Shown here piece after piece: positions 14,317 to 20,231 of a DNA stretch of 26,298 bases. Position numbers and translations under genes: made by a program. Numbering within the stretch: position 1 is the stretch's first letter; each line of letters begins with the position of its first letter. The notes below the pieces were generated by a model, which was given only the letters and a program-made list of their open reading frames with translations, searched no databases and had not been told where the DNA came from. Source of the DNA: a virus; the IMG/VR virus record IMGVR_UViG_3300025151_000255, positions 1 to 26,298 of that record, one strand, 5' to 3'.

Positions 14317-15255
14317 TCATAAATTTTTAATTACTGAAGCTTTTCTTGTATCAACAACTTTAGCATAACGCAAAGCCATTTTCTCAGAACTCCAGCCACC
14401 TAAACTCATCAAAGTTTTTATATCAGAGTTTTTTAAAACTCTTGTCGCAAACGTATGACGAAACTTATGAGGATTAGATTTTATCCCGGATAACGTTTCC
14501 ATTTTTCTCCAAGAACTTTTTATTCCATGACGAGAGCTATAGACAAACACTTTCCCTTTACCTTGGTGTTTCCCTAGTTGCTTTTTTAGTTTTGGATTTA
14601 TGTAAATGTATTTATATTTTTTTGTTTTTGTCATAAAGACAGAGATCAGATTTTCTTCATAATCAATATCTTTCCAATCAAGAGCTATAGCTTCAGAGAT
14701 ACGACACCCGGTATAATATAAAAAAGATATTAGAGTTTTTATCTTACCCGCATTCTTTAAAAGTAATTCAAATTCCTTTTCATTGTGCCAAGAGATCTTA
14801 GTCTCTTCTACCGGAAACTTATTTAACTTAATCGGTTGTGAACCGAGCTTCGCCATTTGTAAATTAATTAACGCTTGAACTAAATTAACAATCTTATTAA
14901 CAGAACTATTTTTTAACCCGGGAGACAAACTAGACTTTATATGATCAGAGAAAGTTGGCTTTATAGAGTCTATGAAAGTATGTCCGTATTTCTTAGTAAC
15001 CTTCCGGAGCTGGGTTATAACGTTAATATGCAGATGTTTTATATCAATATAGTCTTCTAAAGACTCTTCCAGAGTTGGCTGGTGTTTCTTTTTACCAGCC
15101 AACTTTTCATAATATAGATTTTCTATTCTTTTTAAGACGACTTCAGCTTCTTTTTTACCTTTGCAACTTGTGGATTGTCGAATGCGTTGTCCGCCAATGG
15201 TTGTTCCTTCGATTTGCCAGAAGGGACTTCTCGGACGTTTTTTGAGTTTAAGCAT
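14317..15255 (-). CDS. int: Tyrosine integrase (site-specific recombinase)
   Basis: A 312-residue recombinase that integrates and, with an excisionase, excises the phage. The N-terminus (1-55, 'KRPRSPFWQIEGTTIGGQRI') is the arm-binding type. Residues about 60-140 are the core-binding SAM-like domain. The catalytic domain shows R185 ('YYTGCRISEA'), K210, H263-x-x-R266 ('HKFRHTFAT'), W288 at the second-His position ('LGGWS') and nucleophile Y297 ('LRYAKV'). All key residues are present. The start at 15255 lies 124 nt inside the upstream HTH gene and has no clear Shine-Dalgarno. The N-terminal domain needs this start. The stop abuts the tRNA. Confidence 0.95.
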   Translation of the reverse strand: MLKLKKRPRSPFWQIEGTTIGGQRIRQSTSCKGKKEAEVVLKRIENLYYEKLAGKKKHQPTLEESLEDYIDIKHLHINVITQLRKVTKKYGHTFIDSIKPTFSDHIKSSLSPGLKNSSVNKIVNLVQALINLQMAKLGSQPIKLNKFPVEETKISWHNEKEFELLLKNAGKIKTLISFLYYTGCRISEAIALDWKDIDYEENLISVFMTKTKKYKYIYINPKLKKQLGKHQGKGKVFVYSSRHGIKSSWRKMETLSGIKSNPHKFRHTFATRVLKNSDIKTLMSLGGWSSEKMALRYAKVVDTRKASVIKNL

Positions 15256-15428
15256 TCTATAATCTTGTCTATATGACCTTGTGAAAATCTCAAGCGAAAA
15301 GGTACTCGAACATAGAACTCCTCTTGTGGATATTCCTCTTTTAAGTCGTTTAATATTGAATAAACGGTCTTTTTAGAGACTCCAAAGATACTAGCAACGT
15401 CGGTTATGGTATGTAATACGTTAGACAT
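15132..15428 (-). CDS. Excisionase-like / MerR-type HTH protein, 98 aa
   Basis: The N-terminal half is a helix-turn-helix: 'ITDVASIFGVSKKTVYSILN' (residues about 8-27), then a beta-like 'YVRVPFRLRFSQGHIDKIIE'. This is the layout of excisionase/AlpA-type or MerR-like DNA-binding proteins. The C-terminal ~45 residues are basic and polar and are encoded over the integrase start. Its place directly before int supports a recombination-directionality role, but general DNA-binding regulation is equally compatible. The ATG overlaps the previous stop (TAATG at 15430-15426). Confidence 0.72.
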   Translation of the reverse strand: MSNVLHTITDVASIFGVSKKTVYSILNDLKEEYPQEEFYVRVPFRLRFSQGHIDKIIECLNSKNVREVPSGKSKEQPLADNAFDNPQVAKVKKKLKSS

Positions 15429-15781
15429 TAATACAATTTACCCCCCGATACTGCTAATTTGTTTAAGGAGAACTGAGCCATAAGCTTATATTCAATAGCT
15501 TTCATATCTATCGACAAGCTGTTTGCTTCTTCTTTGGCTTTCTTGGTTTCCTGTGTAGCTTTCTGGTATTCTTCAGAAGCTAAGGCTTGTATCTCGGATT
15601 GAGATACATTATGACCACCACCAATCAAATCTTTCTTTTTTTCGTTAAAGATAATTTTCATGGATTGTTCTTTAAACCAAGCTTCAGCATTCTTAGTGGC
15701 GTGTTTTTGACCAACTTCATGATATTTAAAAATCATCTTATCAATGTCGTTGCCAAGTGTTAGTAGTTCTTGTCTATTCAT
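15428..15781 (-). CDS. Hypothetical helical protein, 117 aa
   Basis: No family recognised. The protein is predominantly helical, with 'EALASEEYQK'-like heptads and 'AKEEANSLSIDMKAIEYKLM' (about residues 80-100) suggesting a coiled coil. It is Lys/Glu-rich and has no TM or cysteine. It belongs to the minus-strand lysogeny/recombination transcript, overlapping the upstream gene by 8 nt and coupled to the next by TAATG. Its role could be nucleic-acid-related from context only. Confidence 0.62.
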   Translation of the reverse strand: MNRQELLTLGNDIDKMIFKYHEVGQKHATKNAEAWFKEQSMKIIFNEKKKDLIGGGHNVSQSEIQALASEEYQKATQETKKAKEEANSLSIDMKAIEYKLMAQFSLNKLAVSGGKLY

Positions 15782-15983
15782 TTTTCAACCTATAAACCCC
15801 ATAACGAGATCCTGTTATTGGGTGTACCTTCCTTATCGTTTCTATGGATATGTTTTTATTTCTCAAATCATTGATGCGAGCTGATAGACGATAACTACCA
15901 AACTCTTCCCAAGATTTAATCGGATCGAGAACTTTACCGGATTTTAAATATTCTAAAATCCTTTGGTTTTGCGATTTACTCAT
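15774..15983 (-). CDS. Winged-helix DNA-binding protein (HTH_39 type), 69 aa
   Basis: The protein fits the small wHTH family PF14090: 'NQRILEYLKSGKVLDPIKSW', then 'FGSYRLSARINDLRNKNISI' (the recognition-helix region) and a C-terminal beta wing, 'GSRYGVYRL'. The conserved GS-x-RL-x-ARI-x-DLR pattern is clear. It probably acts as a small regulator or DNA-binding accessory in the early minus-strand operon. It overlaps both neighbours by 8 nt. Confidence 0.82.
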   Translation of the reverse strand: MSKSQNQRILEYLKSGKVLDPIKSWEEFGSYRLSARINDLRNKNISIETIRKVHPITGSRYGVYRLKNE

Positions 15984-16296
15984 CTCTGATACCCAGCCTA
16001 TCTAAAGTTTTTTGATACAGCTCCTTCGCAACCTCAAAAGGATCTCTGAAACAACAATTCTCCCAGAACCAATCCTCAGATCTATTGGGTTGGTGTAAAA
16101 GAGTATGACAGTCATGACATAGAGGAACTGTAAATTCGTCTGATACTCTAGAGCCTAAAGACTTAAAATGACCCGGCTCTTTCTTACGCACATGATGCGC
16201 TTGAACTCCTTGATCACTTCCACAAGCCATGCAAGGTTGAGTTCTTACAAAGCCTAAATGAACTGCGGATCTATATTTCTTAGCTCCAATCTTCAT
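15976..16296 (-). CDS. HNH/DUF968-like zinc protein (putative nuclease), 106 aa
   Basis: The core is 'CMACGSDQGVQAHHVRKKEP' (C22, C25, H34, H35), then D53, 'VPLCHDCHTLLHQP' (C60, C63, H64, H68). That is a zinc-bound HNH-like fold as in DUF968 proteins, which occur among phage recombination genes. It probably binds or cuts DNA. I chose ATG 16296, which gives a 17-nt overlap with the upstream gene, in line with the short overlaps around it. The ATGs at 16347 and 16341 follow a GGGGGA and would overlap by more than 60 nt, but cannot be excluded. Confidence 0.75.
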   Translation of the reverse strand: MKIGAKKYRSAVHLGFVRTQPCMACGSDQGVQAHHVRKKEPGHFKSLGSRVSDEFTVPLCHDCHTLLHQPNRSEDWFWENCCFRDPFEVAKELYQKTLDRLGIRDE

Positions 16297-16726
16297 TTGG
16301 TTGATCGTGAATAATTTGTCCGTCTCGAGTATATTCAGCATTTTCATTCCCCCTTTCTGGATAATTTTGGCTTATGTTTGGAACCGTATTAGAAAGTCTA
16401 GTTGGTTCGTTGTTGTTATAATTACCACGGTTATAATTCTGATTATTGTTGTTGTAATTATTATTGTATTCCTTCTTTTCTATTTTTGGTGGTTGAGGAT
16501 TAGCTTGGAAATAACTTGTTAAGTTACCTTTAAGCTTTTCGTCTGCAATAGACAGCATGAACCTTTGACCGGGTTGTAGCTGAACATTGTTGTTAAAACT
16601 TCCAGATAAAAATAATCCATACTTACCCTCTCTGTGCCAGACACCCCCGGCATCAAAAGACTTTCCGTTTTGGTCAGTAATTTTTATTCTGAAATGTGGT
16701 CTAAGACCCTTATCGTTATTTTGCAT
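16280..16726 (-). CDS. Hypothetical beta-rich protein with Asn-rich linker (ssDNA-binding-like?), 148 aa
   Basis: Residues 1-75 look like a small beta domain: 'HFRIKITDQNGKSFDAGGVW', 'KYGLFLSGSFNNNVQLQPGQ' and 'RFMLSIADE'. Residues about 85-115 are an Asn/Tyr low-complexity linker ('NNNYNNNNQNYNRGNYNNNE'), followed by an acidic end, '-DQPNEDWS'. A globular domain, a disordered linker and an acidic tip is how single-strand-binding proteins are built, and the recombination context fits. The fold itself I cannot confirm, so SSB is a guess. Confidence 0.6.
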   Translation of the reverse strand: MQNNDKGLRPHFRIKITDQNGKSFDAGGVWHREGKYGLFLSGSFNNNVQLQPGQRFMLSIADEKLKGNLTSYFQANPQPPKIEKKEYNNNYNNNNQNYNRGNYNNNEPTRLSNTVPNISQNYPERGNENAEYTRDGQIIHDQPNEDWS

Positions 16727-16729
16727 TTT

Positions 16730-16870
16730 TTATTTTTTCCTTTTTTTATTTATGTTTCTGTTTTTCTTTGCCAATCTTTTCATTTGAGCGACTGACGTAA
16801 CTTTCTTTCTGGCGTTTTTTTTACGAATGCTATTTCGTATTTTCACGACTTCTTTACCGACGTCTGCCAT
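16730..16870 (-). CDS. 46-aa basic microprotein
   Basis: Found from the TAATG at 16872-16868 (minus). It reads 'MADVGKEVVKIRNSIRKKNA', 'RKKVTSVAQMKRLAKKNRNI' and 'NKKRKK', then TAA. It is extremely basic and helical, with no TM. It fills the gap between the nuclease gene and the 16726 gene exactly (3 nt remain). A nucleic-acid-binding role is suggested by charge only. Confidence 0.62.
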   Translation of the reverse strand: MADVGKEVVKIRNSIRKKNARKKVTSVAQMKRLAKKNRNINKKRKK

Positions 16871-17757
16871 TAAGAACTCTTCGCTTTCTCTTTATTGAAT
16901 TGATTACAAAGTCCCGATTTACCGACATCACAATAGAGTCCACATCTCATAGATGTTCCATTTCGATACCAGCGAGTTTCTTCAGAACAAATAGGCTCCG
17001 TAGCGTCCGGCTCGTTTTGACCTAGTGCCATTAATTGATGTTCTGAGACTTTTTCCGATAGATGTTTTTCAATCACATCTTTAGGAAGTAAAGGTAGAGG
17101 CTCTTCAAAAAATTCACTTTTCGGATAATTATTTATCTCAAGTGATTTACGATGAGTCCAATGCCTACAATAAATCAGCAAGGAGAGATCATGGACGTTA
17201 TATCCACCTTGCTCAAACGCATAACGATAAGCCTGTAGTTGCCAAAAGTATTTATGTTTGGGTAGCTTACCTTTGCTTTTAAATACTCTGATCTCACGGA
17301 GAACAGTCTCCATTTGAAAAGCTGAAGTAGATTTCCAATCTCGAATGATAATGTCTTTATTCGTAAATTTATCATTATCAAATCCAAGATATTGAATTAG
17401 GTCAGCACGACCAGAGATAGTCCAATTTCCATATCCTCCCTTGACCTTAAAGAAAGTAGGAACTTCTCGTTCAAACTTCCCCCGGGGAAAATACTTTAAA
17501 AAGAACTGTTCAAAAGATTGACCAATTACAATCGGAATTAAATCCGTTGTTTTCTTTTCAATCTCAACTTCTCTTAGTTTGTTTTTTTTATAAACAAGCG
17601 GAGCGTCTTCTAACAGATCTGATAGGTTCATATCAGAAGTTATTGTCTGAGTTTTCTTCCTGTTAAGATACTCTTCGTTTTGTTCACGCTGAACAGATTT
17701 AATTAAATAATTAATTATATCTGATTGGTTAGGATCGTCTAATAAACGAGTCTTCAT
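16870..17757 (-). CDS. PD-(D/E)XK nuclease, Cas4/RecB-like, with C-terminal Cys cluster
   Basis: A 295-residue nuclease of the RecB/Cas4 kind. It shows 'IGQSFEQFF' (about 78-86), the active-site D119 in 'ISGRADLIQYL', D140-W-K142 in 'IIIRDWKST', and the QxxxY-type motif 'FWQLQAYRYAF' (Q173, Y177). Near the C-terminus four cysteines (C257, C272, C276, C284) are spaced like an iron-sulfur or zinc site, as in Cas4/AddB-type nucleases. Such phage enzymes usually act as 5'-3' exonucleases for recombination. There is no cas1/cas2 and no CRISPR array in the window. The start is ATGA with the 56-aa ORF. Confidence 0.87.
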   Translation of the reverse strand: MKTRLLDDPNQSDIINYLIKSVQREQNEEYLNRKKTQTITSDMNLSDLLEDAPLVYKKNKLREVEIEKKTTDLIPIVIGQSFEQFFLKYFPRGKFEREVPTFFKVKGGYGNWTISGRADLIQYLGFDNDKFTNKDIIIRDWKSTSAFQMETVLREIRVFKSKGKLPKHKYFWQLQAYRYAFEQGGYNVHDLSLLIYCRHWTHRKSLEINNYPKSEFFEEPLPLLPKDVIEKHLSEKVSEHQLMALGQNEPDATEPICSEETRWYRNGTSMRCGLYCDVGKSGLCNQFNKEKAKSS

Positions 17758-17924
17758 TGTAGATCCTTCTTATCTAAGAAATCACGCTCAACCTCAGCAA
17801 GCGTCCTGTCATCTTTCAAGACAGCAATTAACAGGGATTTTATCTCTCTTAGAAGTTTGGTTTGTTTAGATAGCTCCTCAAAAATATTATTATCTTTGAG
17901 AAGCTCATTGACATTTACAGCCAT
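17754..17924 (-). CDS. 56-aa hypothetical protein, first gene of the minus-strand recombination operon
   Basis: The minus-strand ATG at 17924 follows the conserved leader (17928-17946) with Shine-Dalgarno GGAG. The product starts 'MAVNVNELLKDNNIFEELSK', continues 'QTKLLREIKSLLIAVLKDDR' and ends 'TLAEVERDFLDKKDLQ'. It is helical and charged, with possible heptads at 18-36. The C-terminal 'TLAEVERDFLDK' resembles the first helices of an HTH but is too short to call. Its TGA overlaps the nuclease ATG. Confidence 0.65.
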   Translation of the reverse strand: MAVNVNELLKDNNIFEELSKQTKLLREIKSLLIAVLKDDRTLAEVERDFLDKKDLQ

Positions 17925-17927
17925 AAC

Positions 17928-17947
17928 TTTCTCCGTTATTTGGTTAC
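17928..17947 (-). repeat. Leader repeat copy 3 (one mismatch)
   Basis: It matches the leader at 13722-13742 over about 19 nt with one change (ATAACGGAG for ACAACGGAG on the minus strand). It provides the RBS for the ATG at 17924. It shares a GTAACC start on the minus strand with nearby operator-like words. Confidence 0.7.
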
Positions 17948-17970
17948 TTGTTAAAAGCTTTACTGATTAA

Positions 17971-17990
17971 GTAACAGATTGCAACACTAT
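17971..17990. promoter_or_regulatory. Operator-like site with GTAACAG and GCAACACTAT
   Basis: It consists of GTAACAGATT followed by GCAACACTAT, the same two half-words as at 18031-18050 but in the opposite order. It lies between the repressor gene and the 17924 operon, so it may be a repressor site controlling that operon. Assignment is by pattern only. Confidence 0.4.
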
Positions 17991-18030
17991 TTTCCCAAAA
18001 AAAACATTTTTTTGCGAAAAGAAACAGTTG

Positions 18031-18045
18031 GTTACACTATGTAAC
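18031..18045. promoter_or_regulatory. Operator-like inverted repeat GTTACACTATGTAAC
   Basis: GTTAC and GTAAC form an inverted repeat with a 5-nt spacer, lying six bases from the stop of the repressor gene and upstream (minus strand) of the 17924 operon. GTTACACTAT recurs at 18787-18796 upstream of the repressor start, and GTTACGCTAT at 13956-13965. Confidence 0.55.
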
Positions 18046-18050
18046 AGTAA

Positions 18051-18758
18051 TTAAATTTTCTTTTGATTATAAACTTGATCGTGAAGTGAATTAACTCTTG
18101 TTGATTTGAAAGTTCTGGGAGCAAATAGTGCCTCGATAACATACAGATTATAAACGTTTTTTTTATCTATATTTATTTTTGTTTTTGTAGCCTCATCAAT
18201 GCAGATAACTTGTTTTTTACTTGGAACATATTTTGCATTACAAAAAACAAATACTTCATCTTTATAATGAGATACGGGTGTTTCTTTTTGAGGCTTATAG
18301 TTTAGTAAGCAATAAACATATTGATTAGCAATACTGTCTATTTTTTTAGCGAAGTCATTTGTAGGGTCAAATAAACATTGATAATCATAGATAGGGTCAT
18401 GTTTGACTAAAATACAATGATATCCTCGCCAAATATTTGATCGTAACATATCCGTTGGATCAGACAATCTAGGGCGGTTGACTACCCCATGATCGCAAGT
18501 AATACCAACTACAGGAACTTTAGTAGTGGAGTCAAATTTTCTATTTCCAAGGCTTTTAGTTGAAGAATGATAAATGTCCACATTGAAATATCTTAGTAAT
18601 TTATTTAAAGACTCTACCGATATGTCGCTTTGAGTATGAATAAATTTTGATACTACCGAAGGTGATAAGCCAACCTTTTTACAGATTTGGTTCCATGACT
18701 TTCTAGAGTCATGCTGTTTTGCAACCAAAACTTCAATTAATTTCTTCTTGCCGTTCAT
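18051..18758 (-). CDS. CI/LexA-type phage repressor, apparently without the S24 catalytic residues
   Basis: A 235-residue protein. Residues about 21-46 are an XRE-type HTH ('SWNQICKKVGLSPSVVSKFI'), followed by helices to about 60. The C-terminal region begins 'VPVVGITCDHGVV' (81-93), like the start of S24 repressor domains. At the place where the catalytic 'GDSM-P' should stand there is 'CILVKHDPIYDY' (115-126), with no Ser-Met. I see no convincing catalytic Lys either. Such a protein could bind DNA and dimerise but not self-cleave, so induction would need another route. It starts after AGGGGAGAAA-ATG, divergent from the replication genes, with operator-like words on both sides. It is likely autoregulated. 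Confidence 0.78.
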   Translation of the reverse strand: MNGKKKLIEVLVAKQHDSRKSWNQICKKVGLSPSVVSKFIHTQSDISVESLNKLLRYFNVDIYHSSTKSLGNRKFDSTTKVPVVGITCDHGVVNRPRLSDPTDMLRSNIWRGYHCILVKHDPIYDYQCLFDPTNDFAKKIDSIANQYVYCLLNYKPQKETPVSHYKDEVFVFCNAKYVPSKKQVICIDEATKTKINIDKKNVYNLYVIEALFAPRTFKSTRVNSLHDQVYNQKKI

Positions 18759-18873
18759 TTTCTCCCCTAAAAAATTGTTCCATTAAGTTACACTATTTCT
18801 CATTACGTTCAAATATTTCTTTTAAGAAAAATTAAGATCTTGCATTAAAAAGCAAAATAAATCTAATCAGATT
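18759..18873. promoter_or_regulatory. Divergent control region with operator half-site GTTACACTAT (18787-18796)
   Basis: The gap separates the repressor (minus) from the replication genes (plus). GTTACACTAT at 18787-18796 repeats the operator word at 18031. On the minus strand TTGAAC (18812-18807) and TAACTT (18790-18785), 16 nt apart, make a weak candidate repressor promoter whose -10 overlaps the operator word. For the plus strand I find only AT-rich sequence with no convincing -35/-10 pair. Confidence 0.4.
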
Positions 18874-18916
18874 ATGGAAAGCAAAAAACCCAATTTTTCC
18901 TCCGCTAGCTTTCCAT
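18874..18916. repeat. Inverted repeat ATGGAAAGC/GCTTTCCAT, right arm overlapping a start codon
   Basis: Nine bases (18874-18882) pair perfectly with 18908-18916 across 25 nt. The right arm ends inside the ATG at 18915. It may be an operator dimer site for one of the regulators, or an RNA hairpin that hides the start codon. The stretch between the arms has CCTCC rather than a Shine-Dalgarno. Confidence 0.55.
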
Positions 18917-19157
18917 GGGTGGGGAACACCGATTGACAGAGTATGAAAATGAGAAAGTCGTATTAAGCAAGTGTCAAAAAAAACTACTCCTTATTCTTAG
19001 AAATAAACTGTCTCAAGGTGTTTCCCCCACTTACGAGGAATTAGCCAAGGATTATGGTTGTGTCAAAAGCAATATCCATAAGCTGATGTATAAGCTCCGG
19101 GCTAAAGGTTGGGTTTACTTTATAAGCGCTTCAAAAGGGGGAATAAAGCTATTATGA
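18915..19157 (+). CDS. LexA-like winged-helix DNA-binding protein without peptidase domain, 80 aa
   Basis: Residues about 17-68 resemble the LexA N-terminal domain (PF01726): 'LSKCQKKLLLILRNKLSQGV' then 'PTYEELAKDYGCVKSNIHKL' and 'MYKLRAKGWV'. The protein ends at residue 80, so no S24 domain is present. It is the first gene rightward of the divergent control region and may act as a Cro-like or early regulator. No Shine-Dalgarno precedes ATG 18915. A TTG at 18933 lies about 12 nt after GGTGGGG and is an alternative start. Its TGA overlaps the next ATG. Confidence 0.75.
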   Translation: MGGEHRLTEYENEKVVLSKCQKKLLLILRNKLSQGVSPTYEELAKDYGCVKSNIHKLMYKLRAKGWVYFISASKGGIKLL

Positions 19158-19927
19158 GTTCTACAGATTTGCCGTGGTATAAAGAATATGCCACTAATAC
19201 TCTGGCTCAAACACTTGAGCTGGACTTTGAAGAACTTGGTATTTATCAGCATTTAAAGCTTAAATATTGGTGCGAGCGAGAGACAGGGCTTTCTGAAGGT
19301 GTTGTCAATAGGATCAAGTCTAAGTGCGATGATACGAAGTTCCATTATATCATAACGACATTCTTTGTTTTAGAAAATGGGTTCTATCATCATAAAGAGC
19401 TACGGGAACAAATCGAGAAACAGAAGGAAAATTCATTAAGACAGAAAAAGATTAAGGTTACTAATAGCGAGCCTTTAGGTAACCTCAAGGTTACCTCTAG
19501 CGAGCCTCTCTCTTCTTCTTCTTCTTCCTCTTCTTCTAATAATAATACTACTAAGAAACCTCACCCGATAGGGTTTGAATTATTCTGGAAAGATATCAAA
19601 AACAAAATAGGGGTTGGTCATGCTCGTAAAGCCTTTAATAAGCTCCCGGACGAATGGCAGAATAAACCCATAGAATTACAAAAGCTTTATAACGAGCATT
19701 GTGAAGTAAATAAAAAGTTTTCCAAACACCCGGCAACTTGGCTAAACGGAGAATGTTATTTAGATAATATTGTTGCAGATACTAGTCCCGAAGAAGAACA
19801 GGAATTTCAAGAAAAAATGGATCGAAGTAATTGGGAACACGCTAAGAAAATGGGTGGCTGGTGGATTAGCGCAAAGTCAGAAATGATAAGAAGATGCGAG
19901 GATAAGTATGGCAAAATCAATTCGTAG
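19154..19927 (+). CDS. DUF1376-type phage replication protein with poly-Ser linker, 257 aa
   Basis: The start at 19154 overlaps the previous stop (ATGA). Residues 1-90 match the DUF1376/YdaU type, found in phage replication-initiation proteins: 'LPWYKEYATNTLAQTLELDF', 'EELGIYQHLKLKYW'. A low-complexity linker carries nine Ser and three Asn (residues 120-131, codons 19511-19546). The C-terminal part has the usual replication-protein ending: 'FELFWKDIKNK', 'HARKAFNKLPDEW' and 'KKFSKHPATWLNGECYLDN'. Role: origin recognition or helicase loading at phage replication start, inferred from the family. Confidence 0.82.
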   Translation: MSSTDLPWYKEYATNTLAQTLELDFEELGIYQHLKLKYWCERETGLSEGVVNRIKSKCDDTKFHYIITTFFVLENGFYHHKELREQIEKQKENSLRQKKIKVTNSEPLGNLKVTSSEPLSSSSSSSSSNNNTTKKPHPIGFELFWKDIKNKIGVGHARKAFNKLPDEWQNKPIELQKLYNEHCEVNKKFSKHPATWLNGECYLDNIVADTSPEEEQEFQEKMDRSNWEHAKKMGGWWISAKSEMIRRCEDKYGKINS

Positions 19928-20231
19928 TCCATTAGGTAGATCAAGATTTTATTGGACTTTAGATAGAGACCGAATAGATCAAATAGTTAATGACTATCCA
20001 AAGAAAGCTAAAAATTTAGCGAAGGTAGATCGTAATTTAGATTTCTTCAAACAAATCAGTAGAGATAATAAAACCTTTAACGATTTAGCTACAGTTCACA
20101 ATCTCAATGTATCAACTGTTAGAGATATCATTTATGAACTTTACATCAAATCATCTAACTCGATTGAGAAAGATATTATTTATTATCAGCGCAACAAGGA
20201 ATATTGGCTCACTAAAGTAAAAAATATATGA
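19908..20231 (+). CDS. Hypothetical HTH-containing protein, 107 aa
   Basis: The N-terminus 'MAKSIRSPLGRSRFYWTLDR' is basic. The middle has 'DRNLDFFKQISRDNKTFNDL' then 'ATVHNLNVSTVRDIIYELYI', a likely helix-turn-helix (residues about 58-78). It lies in the replication block, overlapping the replication gene by 20 nt. A DNA-binding replication or regulatory accessory is likely; the family is not recognised. Confidence 0.6.
   Translation: MAKSIRSPLGRSRFYWTLDRDRIDQIVNDYPKKAKNLAKVDRNLDFFKQISRDNKTFNDLATVHNLNVSTVRDIIYELYIKSSNSIEKDIIYYQRNKEYWLTKVKNI

Noticed and set aside
16301-16787. Plus-strand hydrophobic ORFs opposite the Asn-rich 148-aa gene
   Set aside because: They arise from reading AAT/AAC repeats antisense (Ile/Val runs), so not real membrane proteins.
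17175-17387. Minus-strand ORF inside the PD-(D/E)XK nuclease in another frame
   Set aside because: Embedded shadow without start signal or motif.
16870-17757. Cas4-like gene as sign of a CRISPR-Cas system
   Set aside because: No cas1, cas2 or repeat-spacer array is present; the gene fits a phage recombination nuclease.
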